In this document: positions 36,737 to 46,021 of the stretch, piece after piece
Position numbering within the stretch: the stretch's first letter is position 1
Layout: each line of letters starts with the position of its first letter
Assembly: GCF_900115735.1 (NCBI RefSeq)
Contig: NZ_FOXO01000002.1
Coordinates: 62,001-126,000 of the forward strand
Length of the DNA stretch: 64,000 nt
Origin: Butyrivibrio proteoclasticus
GTDB taxonomy: Bacteria; Bacillota; Clostridia; Lachnospirales; Lachnospiraceae
Reading direction: 5' to 3'
The notes under the pieces: generated by a model
Database searches by the model: none
What the model was told of the DNA's origin: nothing
The model's input: the letters and a program-made list of their open reading frames with translations, nothing else
Position numbers and translations under genes: made by a program

Positions 36737-37969
36737 TTGGATAGAAAAATAATTGTAGCCGGTGGCGGTGCGGCAGGTATGTGTGCTGCAATCTATGCTG
36801 CCAGAAATGGTGCATCAGTTACCATAATAGAAAAGAATAGTCAGCTTGGAAAAAAGTTATCGATGACTGGAAATGGCAGATGTAACATTTCAAATCTCAA
36901 TATGAACGAGAAAATGTATAATCCTGCCGCTGAAAAGAGGATGAAGCAGTGGCTTTCTGTCTATGGCGTTTTGGATGTTATAAGCTTTTTCAAATCTCTT
37001 GGAATAGTTATTAAGAGTGAAGATGGTTATTTATATCCTATATCAGGACAGGCACAGACGGTAGTTTCAGCCTTTGAAAACGAGATCAAAAGACTTGGAA
37101 TCAGTGTTATATATGGTGAGCAGCTTAAAGCTGTTGACGTTATACAAGAGAGTGAAAACAAAAGATATCGTGTTTTGACGAATAATAATACCTACGAAGC
37201 TGACAGAGTTATTATTGCCACAGGTTCTTTATCTGGTCCTAAAACGACGATGTCTACCGGTGACGGTTACTATATCTGTAAAAAGCTTGGCCTGACAATA
37301 AAAGACACTTACCCGGCACTTGTTGGTTTTAAAGCTGCAGCTGGCGAAATAATGCCAGATGGTGGTGTTAGAAGCCTTGCGGAGATTTCATTTTTTCTTG
37401 GAAATGAAGTTGTTGCAAAAGAATATGGTGAACTTCAGATAACAAAAGATGGAATTTCTGGTATTCCCGTGATGCAGGCAAGTTCCAAGGTAGTAAGGCT
37501 TTTGAATGAAAAAAAGCCTGTAACAGTTTCTATTAACTTTTTCCCTGATTATGATGAGGATGATTATATATCTCTAGAAAAAGAAATGCTAAGACTGCGT
37601 GATGACAGGTCACTTTCAGATTTCCTGACAGGTTTTCACAACGGTTATATTACAGATATGATTATTAGGAAAATGAAAATGGGAAGATCCATGAAAATGA
37701 AAAATATTTCTGAAAGCATGGTTTTGAGTATACTTGATAGTTATAGATACTATAAGATAAAGTTGGATTCCGACTATGGCTATTTGCAATCACAGGTAAC
37801 ATCCGGTGGTGTAAGTCTTGGTGATGTCAGGGATGATTTGACAACTAATAACCATGATGGAATATTTGTCGTTGGTGAGCTTTTGGATGTGGACGGAAGA
37901 TGTGGCGGCTACAACCTGCAGTGGGCATTTACTTCGGGCAGCATAGCAGGAACAGTGGCTTCCTTGTGA
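36737..37969 (+). CDS. HI0933/YhiN-family flavoprotein
   Basis: A 410-residue FAD-dependent oxidoreductase of unknown substrate. The N-terminal dinucleotide fold is IIVAGGGAAGMCAAIYAARNG, followed by the family marks GKKLSMTGNGRCNISN and, near the end, VVGELLDVDGRCGGYNLQWAFTSG, seen here in pieces such as DGRCGGYNLQWAF. It starts at TTG with GAGGAT upstream, two bases after the flippase-like gene. A second, larger flavoprotein follows. Homologues are broad in bacteria and remain poorly characterised. Confidence 0.88.
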   Translation: MDRKIIVAGGGAAGMCAAIYAARNGASVTIIEKNSQLGKKLSMTGNGRCNISNLNMNEKMYNPAAEKRMKQWLSVYGVLDVISFFKSLGIVIKSEDGYLYPISGQAQTVVSAFENEIKRLGISVIYGEQLKAVDVIQESENKRYRVLTNNNTYEADRVIIATGSLSGPKTTMSTGDGYYICKKLGLTIKDTYPALVGFKAAAGEIMPDGGVRSLAEISFFLGNEVVAKEYGELQITKDGISGIPVMQASSKVVRLLNEKKPVTVSINFFPDYDEDDYISLEKEMLRLRDDRSLSDFLTGFHNGYITDMIIRKMKMGRSMKMKNISESMVLSILDSYRYYKIKLDSDYGYLQSQVTSGGVSLGDVRDDLTTNNHDGIFVVGELLDVDGRCGGYNLQWAFTSGSIAGTVASL

Positions 37970-38023
37970 TTTGGTGAGCTGCTTAAGACTTATCAAAATC
38001 AAATTACATATAGGAAAAATAAA

Positions 38024-39715
38024 ATGATTAGAATTAACCAAATTAAATTAATACATGATGAGAACAAATTCTATGACTACGATTCGATAAATGATGTTTT
38101 GAAGACGAAGGCTGCAAAGATATTACGAATTTCTGAAGGAAACATAGAATCATTTGAAATCATCAGACATTCAATTGATGCGCGGAAAAAGCCGGAAATT
38201 TATCATATATATATTGTTGATGTGTCTTTGAAGAATATAAATGAATCAGGTGTTGTAAAGAAATGTAAGAATAAGGATGTTTCAATTATTGAGCCTGTAA
38301 GATATGTATTTCCTTATGATTATCAGGATATTGCAGATAAAAAAGATTTACGGCCGGTTATTATTGGTGCAGGACCTGCAGGTCTATTTTGCGGATATGT
38401 TCTTGCAAAACATGGTTTTAAGCCTCTTATTCTTGAGAGAGGGGCTAACGTTGACAAAAGAACAGAAATTGTCGAACATTTCTGGAAAACAGGTGAAATT
38501 GATGAGACTTCAAATGTTCAGTTTGGTGAAGGCGGTGCAGGAACCTTTTCTGATGGTAAACTTAATACCATGGTTAAAGACAAAGATGGAAGAGGAAGAA
38601 CTGCGTTAAAGATATTTGTTGATAATGGAGCGCCTAAAGATATTTTATATGATGCCAAGCCACATATAGGCACAGATATATTAAGAGATGTTGTTAAGAA
38701 CATGAGAAACAGCATCATTGAGTGGGGCGGTGAAGTCAGGTTTGAGTCAAAAGTTGATGGAATCGAACTTTCAATGAATGGTGAGGTAACAGGGCTCAAA
38801 GTTGGTACTGAGATCATTCCATGTAACGAAGCTGTTCTTGCCATTGGGCATAGTGCCAGGGATACTTTTTATATGCTTAAAGAAAAAAAGGTTGAGATGA
38901 CCCCAAAACCTTTTGCTGTGGGATTCAGAGTTGAGCATCCGCAAGCTCTTATCAATTTTTCACAATATGGAATAGCAAGTCCCAAGGCGCTTGGACCTGC
39001 GCCCTATAAGCTTACAACAACCACAGATTCAGGAAGAGGTGTGTATTCTTTTTGTATGTGTCCGGGAGGATTTGTTGTAAATGCATCATCCGAGAAGGGC
39101 AGACTTGCTGTAAATGGTATGAGTTATAGCAAACGTGATAGTAGTAATGCCAATTCTGCAATAATTATAACAGTAGATCCCAAGGATTTTGGCAGTGATG
39201 ACGTTCTGGCTGGTATAGAGTTTCAAAGAAAACTTGAAGAAAAGGCTTACAAAGCGGGTAATGGAAAGATTCCTGTCGAGTACTACGGAAATTTTAAAGC
39301 GGCTGTGTCAGGTAAAGATGATAAGCAGACTGTAGATGATTTATTGTCGCAATATGAAGAAGATTTTAATCTTAAAGAGAACACTCCATCCATGAGAGGT
39401 GATCATGTATTCGCAAATGTGCATGATATTTTACCGGATGATTTAAATAACGCCTTTATTCAAGGCATGGAAAAATTTGGTAGTATGATAAAAGGATACA
39501 ATAGTGAATATGCTCTTGTATCAGGGGTTGAGTCCAGAACTTCTTCACCGGTAAGGATAGGCAGGGATGAAAATGGACAATCTGTCAATGTTAAAGGATT
39601 ATTTCCCTGCGGAGAAGGTGCAGGATATGCAGGCGGTATAATGTCAGCCGCAATGGATGGAATGAAAATAGCAGAATATGTGGCAGAGAGGATATGTAAA
39701 AATGAAAAAAAGTAG
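38024..39715 (+). CDS. FAD-dependent dehydrogenase, COG2509 type
   Basis: A 563-residue flavoprotein. An N-terminal domain of about 105 residues with basic, RNA-binding-like character (LKTKAAKILRISEGNIESF) precedes a FAD fold (PVIIGAGPAGLFCGYVLAKHG) and motifs typical of the family: NVQFGEGGAGTFSDGKLNT, GFRVEHPQ and YSFCMCPGGFVVNASSE. The C-terminus LFPCGEGAGYAGGIMSAAMD closes the flavin site. Its substrate is unknown. TAGGAAA precedes the ATG. The following transporter gene overlaps its end by 14 bases. Confidence 0.88.
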   Translation: MIRINQIKLIHDENKFYDYDSINDVLKTKAAKILRISEGNIESFEIIRHSIDARKKPEIYHIYIVDVSLKNINESGVVKKCKNKDVSIIEPVRYVFPYDYQDIADKKDLRPVIIGAGPAGLFCGYVLAKHGFKPLILERGANVDKRTEIVEHFWKTGEIDETSNVQFGEGGAGTFSDGKLNTMVKDKDGRGRTALKIFVDNGAPKDILYDAKPHIGTDILRDVVKNMRNSIIEWGGEVRFESKVDGIELSMNGEVTGLKVGTEIIPCNEAVLAIGHSARDTFYMLKEKKVEMTPKPFAVGFRVEHPQALINFSQYGIASPKALGPAPYKLTTTTDSGRGVYSFCMCPGGFVVNASSEKGRLAVNGMSYSKRDSSNANSAIIITVDPKDFGSDDVLAGIEFQRKLEEKAYKAGNGKIPVEYYGNFKAAVSGKDDKQTVDDLLSQYEEDFNLKENTPSMRGDHVFANVHDILPDDLNNAFIQGMEKFGSMIKGYNSEYALVSGVESRTSSPVRIGRDENGQSVNVKGLFPCGEGAGYAGGIMSAAMDGMKIAEYVAERICKNEKK

Positions 39716-40283
39716 TTCTTTTGGAACAAAGCAAATTGCGATAACGGCGATTCTTTTGGCAATTTGTCTGGTAAGTCAGTTTTTTAAATCTTTAAGTGTA
39801 TTTATTACGGGCCCTATTATAAATGCATGCCTTTTATTGGCAGTTGCACTTGTTAACCTTCCATGTGCAATAGTGTTATCTGTTATTACTCCGATAACAG
39901 CATACTTTATAGCGGCTTCACCTGTTATGATGGTAGTTCCGGCAATAATTCCATTTATCATGCTGGGAAATGTTGTTCTTGTTGTGTCTACGCATTTTAT
40001 TTTGAAAAAAGATTTAGATACAATGAACTTGGATGGCATAGGTAGCCTTAAGCTTATCATTAAAGCAGTTTTGTGTTCACTTTTAAAGGCTGTATTTATG
40101 GGATTGACTATTTCGTTGTGGCTTTTGCCAACATTTGTCCCTGAGCAGTCACCACTTCGTCAGAAAATGCCGGTATTCCAGTACACATTTTCAGTAGTTC
40201 AGTTTATCACTGCGTTGATTGGTTTCATATATTTCGTTATTATTTTTGTGGCGCTTAAGAATTATGCAAAAAGAAACGGCTGA
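39702..40283 (+). CDS. Putative ECF transporter S component
   Basis: A 193-residue membrane protein with five to six hydrophobic segments, beginning KQIAITAILLAICLVSQFFK and containing ITGPIINACLLLAVALVNLP, the pattern of energy-coupling-factor substrate-specificity (S) subunits. Such proteins bind a vitamin or metal and share an ATPase module encoded elsewhere. The ligand is not evident. The ATG at 39702 follows GAGAGGAT; the gene overlaps both the flavoprotein before it and the folate gene after it, so a folate-type ligand is possible but only a guess. Confidence 0.65.
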   Translation: MKKSSSFGTKQIAITAILLAICLVSQFFKSLSVFITGPIINACLLLAVALVNLPCAIVLSVITPITAYFIAASPVMMVVPAIIPFIMLGNVVLVVSTHFILKKDLDTMNLDGIGSLKLIIKAVLCSLLKAVFMGLTISLWLLPTFVPEQSPLRQKMPVFQYTFSVVQFITALIGFIYFVIIFVALKNYAKRNG

Positions 40284-40836
40284 TAAAAAAGACAGAATAA
40301 GAAAAGAAGTACTAGAGAAAAGAAATCTGCTTTCAGTTGAAGCAATTGAAGAAAAAAGCAGTTTGATAGCTGAAAAGCTTTTTGGATTAAAAGAGTATGT
40401 GGATGCTGAAAATATCCTGATTTATGCTTCAATGAAAAGTGAAGTGATCACTGATGGGATTATAGAGCATTCTCTTGAAAGTGGGAAAAAAGTATTTTGT
40501 CCTAAATGTACTGATAAAAACAATGGACTTATGGAGTTTATTCAGATAGAAATGCTTTCTGATCTTAAAGCTGGTTATATGGGGATAAGAGAGCCCGAGA
40601 TAAATGAAAGCTCTAAGATCTTTTTGGGCCCTACTGAAAAAACGCTTGTGATAATTCCCGGTGTTGCTTTTGATAAAAAGGGAAACAGGATAGGATACAG
40701 GGGTGGTTATTATGACAGATTTCTTTCAAAATATAATGGTATCATGTCTGTAGCTCTTGCATTTACAGAGCAGATTATAGAGGTTGTTCCTTCTGAAATT
40801 CATGATATTCCGGTAGATATGGTATTAAACGCGTAG
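40264..40836 (+). CDS. 5-formyltetrahydrofolate cyclo-ligase
   Basis: A 190-residue enzyme that turns 5-formyl-THF into 5,10-methenyl-THF with ATP, returning folate to the pool used by folD and fhs. The family motif GNRIGYRGGYYDRFL is intact, as are the early KDRIRKEVLEKRNLLS and PGVAFDKKGNRIG. The ATG at 40264 lies inside the end of the upstream gene (20-base overlap) and has only a weak Shine-Dalgarno, so translation is likely coupled. A strong terminator follows. Confidence 0.93.
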   Translation: MQKETADKKDRIRKEVLEKRNLLSVEAIEEKSSLIAEKLFGLKEYVDAENILIYASMKSEVITDGIIEHSLESGKKVFCPKCTDKNNGLMEFIQIEMLSDLKAGYMGIREPEINESSKIFLGPTEKTLVIIPGVAFDKKGNRIGYRGGYYDRFLSKYNGIMSVALAFTEQIIEVVPSEIHDIPVDMVLNA

Positions 40837-40837
40837 G

Positions 40838-40874
40838 AAAAGACCTTCCATCTTGTGATGGAAGGTCTTTTTTG
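40838..40874 (+). terminator. Terminator after the cyclo-ligase gene
   Basis: Fifteen-base arms from 40838 and to 40871 (core AGACCTTCCATC/GATGGAAGGTCT) with a TTGT loop, then a T-run. Confidence 0.93.
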
Positions 40875-40976
40875 GAAAAATATTAAAAGAATTCTTAAGT
40901 ATTTATAAAACTGACTTATATAAACGTAATATTGATATAATAGTATGTATAAAATGATAAATTATGGAGAGTTTAT

Positions 40977-42416
40977 ATGGATTTACAAAAAGATGATCAG
41001 TTTATAAGTAAAAGCAAGAGACCGTTAAAGCGCAGCATTTTTTTGTTTATTCTTGCATTTATCACACTACTTTGTCTTGTATTAAGCATACTTACATATA
41101 GATCATTCAATTATTCTCTATATGAGTCTTACAATAAGAGGATGCTTGACGTTTTAGAGTATGTTTACAGTCATATAGATATTGAAAATCTCTCGGAATG
41201 TGTGGAAACAGGAATTGAATCTGACAAATATACCGAGCTGGTTTCTTTTATGGATTCAATAATGGAGGATTTTGATATTCATTACCTTTATATAATAAAA
41301 CCATATTTAAATGGCGATGATTATGGGATGATGAATGTTATATCAGCTGATACAGCGGAGGGAAGAAAAACAGATCCTGATGGATACTATCTTGGCTTTA
41401 TACTTAAAGATGTATATGAACTTGAGGAACTTGAACGGTATCAGCATTATCTTGATCTAAACAAAATTTCCTATTTTAAAAATTTCAGTACATGGGGCTA
41501 TGATTATACAGCTATGATGCCTCTTATAAACAGTAAAGGAGAGCATTTTGCAGCTCTTTGCGTGGATATCGAAGTTGAAGACGTAGAGCGTGCCATTCAG
41601 ACTTATACAGCAGCAAATATTGTCCTGATTGCCTTTTTAGGTGCAATGTTTTTTGTTCTGTTTCTTTTATGGATGAACCGCAATATTACAGAACCTATTA
41701 GAAAACTTGAAAAGAGTGTTGTTTCTTTTGCTCAAAGGAGTCATTATCAGCTTGATCCTACGCTTCTAATCTATGAAGATCCGGGAATTCATACCAAAAA
41801 TGAAGTAGAATCTCTTTCAGATGCTGTCAATCAGATGTCTCAGGATATGAGAACATATGTAAAAAATGTAATTGATGCTGAAGGAAAAGTCGAAGATATG
41901 AAGAGTCAGGTAAGTCATATGGATATACTGGCTTATCAGGATGCTCTTACCCATGTGAAAAACAAGGCTTGGTACGATAAAACTGAAATACGTGTAAATG
42001 AGGATATTTCTAAAGGAATTGCCAGATTTGGAATCATCATGATTGATCTTAATAATTTGAAGAAAATCAATGACAATTATGGTCATGAACATGGAAATGA
42101 CTATATTTTTGGTGCCTGTCATCAGATCTGCATAACTTACGACCATTCTCCGGTATTTCGTATAGGAGGAGATGAGTTTGTTGTTCTTTTGGAAAATAGA
42201 GATTACGAAAACAGGGAGAAACTTTTAGAGGAGCTTAAGGTTGCTTTCAAACTATTTATGGAGGATAACTCAAGACAGCCATGGGAAAGATATTCAGCAG
42301 CTATTGGAATGGCAATATATGACAAAAATGCAGATTCTTCCATGAATGATGTATTTAAACGTGCAGATAAGCTGATGTATGAAGATAAATTGCAATCAAA
42401 AGCTGCAAGAGTTTAA
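40977..42416 (+). CDS. Membrane diguanylate cyclase (GGDEF)
   Basis: A 479-residue sensor enzyme. Membrane segments at about 19-41 and 212-232 enclose an extracytoplasmic region of about 170 residues that looks Cache-like (DGYYLGFILKD; AALCVDIEVEDV). A HAMP-like linker (ITEPIRKLEKSVVSF) and a coiled stretch lead to the GGDEF domain from about residue 315, with the active-site motif RIGGDEF at 395-401 and NNLKKINDNYGHEHGN. The motif is intact, so it should make c-di-GMP from GTP. A near-consensus TATAAT lies at 40936-40941, but no good -35 pairs with it. Its stop overlaps the stop of the facing HD-GYP gene. Confidence 0.9.
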   Translation: MDLQKDDQFISKSKRPLKRSIFLFILAFITLLCLVLSILTYRSFNYSLYESYNKRMLDVLEYVYSHIDIENLSECVETGIESDKYTELVSFMDSIMEDFDIHYLYIIKPYLNGDDYGMMNVISADTAEGRKTDPDGYYLGFILKDVYELEELERYQHYLDLNKISYFKNFSTWGYDYTAMMPLINSKGEHFAALCVDIEVEDVERAIQTYTAANIVLIAFLGAMFFVLFLLWMNRNITEPIRKLEKSVVSFAQRSHYQLDPTLLIYEDPGIHTKNEVESLSDAVNQMSQDMRTYVKNVIDAEGKVEDMKSQVSHMDILAYQDALTHVKNKAWYDKTEIRVNEDISKGIARFGIIMIDLNNLKKINDNYGHEHGNDYIFGACHQICITYDHSPVFRIGGDEFVVLLENRDYENREKLLEELKVAFKLFMEDNSRQPWERYSAAIGMAIYDKNADSSMNDVFKRADKLMYEDKLQSKAARV

Positions 42417-43432
42417 GTTTCTTTTTCGCGCATATCGTAGTTTTTATCCTCATCAATCATTTGGAGCATGATGTCTGCAAAATACGGGTCAAACTGTGTG
42501 CCTTTACCTTTTTCAATCTCTGCTCTTACTTTTTCCTGAGGCATACTACGCCTGTAACTTCTGTTGCTGGACATGGCATCATAGGAATCGGCAATTGCAA
42601 TGATTCTTGCTTCTTCAGGAATCTGATCACTGGAAAGCCCTTCAGGATAGCCTTTTCCATCATAGCGTTCATGGTGCCATTTTGCGCCTATCGTTAACTC
42701 AGGCATTTCTTTTATATTTTTTAGTATTGTCGATCCTTTTTCGGGATGTGATTTGATTATTTCGTATTCGACATCATCTAGCTTGCCTTCTTTGTTGATA
42801 ATTGCATCGGGAACACCAATTTTTCCAACGTCATGTAAAAGACCTGTAATGTAGATCCTTTGCTGCATATCTTCATCAAAACCGGCTCTTTTTGCTATTT
42901 CCTGCGAATACTCGGCAACTCGAACAGAATGACCGTTTGTGTATGTATCTTTTGCATCAATGGCAGCGGCAAGGCTTTTTACAATGCCTAAAAAGAGCTG
43001 TTCATTTTCTTTTGTTTTCTTCTTTACTTCTTTAGTAAGTTCATTTTGAAGAGTAATAAGCTCAATACAGTGGCTTACACGCAGAGTAAGTATTTCCGGA
43101 ACAAAGGGCTTTTTTATGAAGTCCATAGCTCCAAGCTCAAGGGCCCTTTTTTCAATATATCTGTTGTCTTCAGCAGTCAGGAATATTACGGGAATCTGTC
43201 GTTTTCCAAGTTTTTTTTCTTTTTCACGAAGAGCAGAAAGAGTTTCAAGGCCATCCATTTCCGGCATTATAACATCAAGGAGAATAAGGTCGGCTGTTTG
43301 CAACTCAATGAAATCCAGAAGAACTTTTCCGGATGTCATAGGAATTGCTTTCATATCAGCGCTTATTAGAATATTACGTATTGCGGCTATCATTGCCGGA
43401 TCGTCATCCACAACAACAATCTTGTAAGCCAT
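42413..43432 (-). CDS. Response regulator with HD-GYP c-di-GMP phosphodiesterase domain
   Basis: A 339-residue protein on the minus strand. The receiver domain has the acidic pair VVDDDP, phospho-acceptor Asp53 (LILLDVIMPEMDG) and Lys108 (FIKKPF). A short coiled linker (about 128-150) leads to an HD-GYP domain with HD at 200-201 (GLLHDVGKIG), His253-His254 and the GYP at 261-263, so hydrolysis of c-di-GMP is expected. The ATG at 43432 is chosen since AGGGAG precedes it. It is convergent with the diguanylate cyclase, and the two stop codons share a TTAA. Which kinase signals to it is unknown. Confidence 0.93.
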   Translation of the reverse strand: MAYKIVVVDDDPAMIAAIRNILISADMKAIPMTSGKVLLDFIELQTADLILLDVIMPEMDGLETLSALREKEKKLGKRQIPVIFLTAEDNRYIEKRALELGAMDFIKKPFVPEILTLRVSHCIELITLQNELTKEVKKKTKENEQLFLGIVKSLAAAIDAKDTYTNGHSVRVAEYSQEIAKRAGFDEDMQQRIYITGLLHDVGKIGVPDAIINKEGKLDDVEYEIIKSHPEKGSTILKNIKEMPELTIGAKWHHERYDGKGYPEGLSSDQIPEEARIIAIADSYDAMSSNRSYRRSMPQEKVRAEIEKGKGTQFDPYFADIMLQMIDEDKNYDMREKET

Positions 43433-43674
43433 CGCATGCTCCCTGATAAATGCATTTGTCACGCCTTCTTTTTAATGATAACATCTGGCCATTATTACGA
43501 GTATAAATAGTTTGTAAAAAATAATTAAAAAATAACTTTTGGGTATTTTGATTTTTACAAAAAGAATTTTGAATATTTCATTTTTTTAGAGATTATTTTT
43601 CCTTATACTGAATACTGTAATCAATATATGAGTTTCCCCAAGGGAAGCCATTTAGAGAAGGGAAGGGAATTATT

Positions 43675-45030
43675 ATGAAAAAGAAGATTTTAAGTTCTCT
43701 GCTTTGCGCTACAGTTGCGGCTACAACAATCATTGGCTGTGGGCAGAGCGCACAAACAACTACAGAGACTCAGACCGAGGCACCAAGTGAGGCTGCTACA
43801 GCTGAAGCTACTGCTGAGGCAGAAAATACTCAGGCTAAGGAGCCAGGGGAGAAGGTTACACTTTCAATTTACACACAGTATGCAGATGATGATACAAAAG
43901 TTCCATATGATTATGCAGTAGAGCAGCTTAAAGAAGCTTATCCTAATGTTGAGCTTAATCTTATTGTTCAGGCTCAGGATGACGGACAGACACTTAAAAC
44001 TCTTGCAGCTACAGGACAGTTACCTGATATCTACCAGGCAAGTACTGATATTATCAATACTTTCCGCGAGTCAAATCAGATCATGGTATTAAATGATGTT
44101 GCAAAGTCAACAGGCTTCCTTGATAAGCTTTATGAAGCCAATAAGGATCTTGCATATGCAGAAGATGGAAATATCTACGCATTCCCATTCTCTGGTCAGG
44201 AATATGTGCTCTGGTATTACAACAAGGCTCTCTTTGAAGAAAATGGCCTTGAAGTTCCAAAGACATATGATGAATTAAAGAATTGTATTGAAGTATTTAA
44301 GTCAAAGGGAATTACTCCTCTTGCACTTTTTGGACAGGAAGGCTGGAACACAGCAGCTGCCTATGATGTTGTAGCTACAAGATACACAGAGGGCGGTATT
44401 AAGGCACTTGATGAGGGAACAGCAAGCATCACTGATGAAGCTTACCTTACAGCAGCAAAGACATTGGAAGAGCTTGTTGCAGCAGGTCTTTTCCAGGATT
44501 CAGCAACAACAACAAATTATGATCAGGCATCTGAGATGTTCCTTTCAGGAAATGCTGCAATGTTCATAAATGGTCAGTGGTATATTGAAGATGCAACAGC
44601 TGCTCTTGGCGAGAACGTTGACTGGATGTTCTATCCTGCAGCAGATGAAGCTTCTTATGAAGCTGGTAAGAGCGTATTCTCAGGCGGCGGAAGTGCATCT
44701 GGATTTGCAGTTAACCCTGATTCAGAGAACGCTGAGCTCGCAGCAGAAGTAGCAGAGTTTATCACAGAGAAGTACTGCGAAGCAAAGGTTATGTACAGAC
44801 ATAATCCACTTGTTGCTCTTGATACAGGCAAAGAACCAGATTCTGAGTATCCTGCAATGATGAAGAAGCTTTCAGATACACTTCCTTCAATCACAGCAAC
44901 AACAAAGTTCACATGGGGACTTACAAATTCAACATTTAACGATGGTATACAGTCTGAGTCACAGGGACTTGTTTCAGGTCAGTTTACAGCAGATGAGTTC
45001 ATTGCAGATATGAAAGACGTGATGGAATAA
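43675..45030 (+). CDS. Sugar ABC transporter substrate-binding lipoprotein (CUT1 family)
   Basis: A 451-residue lipoprotein: signal MKKKILSSLLCATVAATTII with lipobox IIGC, a Thr/Glu/Ala-rich tether (about 24-60), and a type-I extracellular solute-binding fold (VTLSIYTQYADDD; FPFSGQEYVLWYYNKALFEE; MFINGQWYIED). It binds an oligosaccharide or sugar for the permeases encoded next; the sugar is not known. AGGGAAGGGAA precedes the ATG. The 212-base gap before it (43463-43674 to the ATG, or from 43433) is AT-rich with a possible -10 TATACT at 43604-43609 but no clear -35. Confidence 0.93.
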   Translation: MKKKILSSLLCATVAATTIIGCGQSAQTTTETQTEAPSEAATAEATAEAENTQAKEPGEKVTLSIYTQYADDDTKVPYDYAVEQLKEAYPNVELNLIVQAQDDGQTLKTLAATGQLPDIYQASTDIINTFRESNQIMVLNDVAKSTGFLDKLYEANKDLAYAEDGNIYAFPFSGQEYVLWYYNKALFEENGLEVPKTYDELKNCIEVFKSKGITPLALFGQEGWNTAAAYDVVATRYTEGGIKALDEGTASITDEAYLTAAKTLEELVAAGLFQDSATTTNYDQASEMFLSGNAAMFINGQWYIEDATAALGENVDWMFYPAADEASYEAGKSVFSGGGSASGFAVNPDSENAELAAEVAEFITEKYCEAKVMYRHNPLVALDTGKEPDSEYPAMMKKLSDTLPSITATTKFTWGLTNSTFNDGIQSESQGLVSGQFTADEFIADMKDVME

Positions 45031-45052
45031 TTATTATCAAAACTTGATAAAC

Positions 45053-45080
45053 CAGGCGGCTTACAACGGCCGCCTGATTT
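45053..45080 (+). terminator. Stem-loop between binding-protein and permease genes
   Basis: Perfect 8-bp GC-rich stem CAGGCGGC (45053-45060) / GCCGCCTG (45069-45076), then ATTTTA. In sugar ABC operons such stems often stop part of the transcripts or protect the upstream mRNA, giving more binding protein than permease. The weak T-run supports partial read-through. Confidence 0.65.
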
Positions 45081-45100
45081 TATGATAAGGGAGAACCACC

Positions 45101-46021
45101 ATGAAAAAATACATGGGTAACAAGCTTGCTATATTTCTATTTGTTTTACCTGCACTTGCAATTTTTATAATCTTTGATTTTTTTCCAATCATCCAGGTTT
45201 TTGCATACAGTTTTACTGACTGGAATGGTCTTACAACACCGACTTTTCTGGGTTTAAAGAATTACATAGACCTTTTTAATGATAGAGTTTTTTATACATC
45301 TAACAGAAATCAGCTTATTTTCGCAATTATCATAACCGTATATCAGATGTTCTTTGCGACAGTATTTGCCATAACAATTTCTGATAAAAAGATGAAGGGC
45401 AGAAAGTTTTTGAGAGTTGCTTATTTCATACCTGTAATCTTGTCAGTAACTGTTGTCTGTCAGCTCTGGAGTGCAATTTTAAGCGGACAGGGACTTCTGA
45501 ACAAACTGTTTGAGACATTTGGTTCTGACTATACTCAAAACTGGTTAGGAGACAGATATAAGGCAATCTATGTTATTGCATTTGTAAATGCATGGCAGTG
45601 GATGGGCTATCAGTTTGCACTTATAGTTGCAGGGATAAAATCAATACCTGCAGATTATTATGAAGCGGCTAAAATTGACGGATGCTCAAATGTAAAAGCA
45701 CATATGAAGATCACGATACCTCTTCTTGCGGAAACATATAAGTTTTGCCTGATCATATCCCTGACTGGTGGTATAAAAGCATTTACTGAAATGAATATTT
45801 TGACAGGCGGTGGACCAAATAAATCAACCTTCACGCTTACATACATGATGTATAATGCAGCATTTAAGAAGTCTGACTACGGATATGGTCTTGCATCTGC
45901 ATCAATTATGGTCATCGAGTGTATGCTTGTTATGCTACTTATCAACTTTATTTTCAGAGAAAAGAATCAGCTAAAAGAGGAAGAAAAATCTAAGAAGAGG
46001 AGGCTGTCATATGGAAACTAA
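45101..46021 (+). CDS. Sugar ABC transporter permease (MalF type)
   Basis: A 306-residue permease with six predicted membrane segments. The cytoplasmic EAA loop, YEAAKIDGCSNVKAHMKITI, which docks on the ATPase, is typical of CUT1 permeases, as is the motif near the end of LTGGGPNKSTFTLTYMMYNA. It pairs with the MalG-type permease encoded next. No ATPase gene is present; CUT1 systems in Firmicutes often share one MsmX-type ATPase encoded elsewhere. AAGGGAG precedes the ATG. Confidence 0.93.
   Translation: MKKYMGNKLAIFLFVLPALAIFIIFDFFPIIQVFAYSFTDWNGLTTPTFLGLKNYIDLFNDRVFYTSNRNQLIFAIIITVYQMFFATVFAITISDKKMKGRKFLRVAYFIPVILSVTVVCQLWSAILSGQGLLNKLFETFGSDYTQNWLGDRYKAIYVIAFVNAWQWMGYQFALIVAGIKSIPADYYEAAKIDGCSNVKAHMKITIPLLAETYKFCLIISLTGGIKAFTEMNILTGGGPNKSTFTLTYMMYNAAFKKSDYGYGLASASIMVIECMLVMLLINFIFREKNQLKEEEKSKKRRLSYGN

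Noticed and set aside
40905-40920. A 15-base match (TATAAAACTGACTTA) with 57595-57609
   Set aside because: One or two such AT-rich matches are expected by chance in 64 kb, and the surrounding bases do not match.
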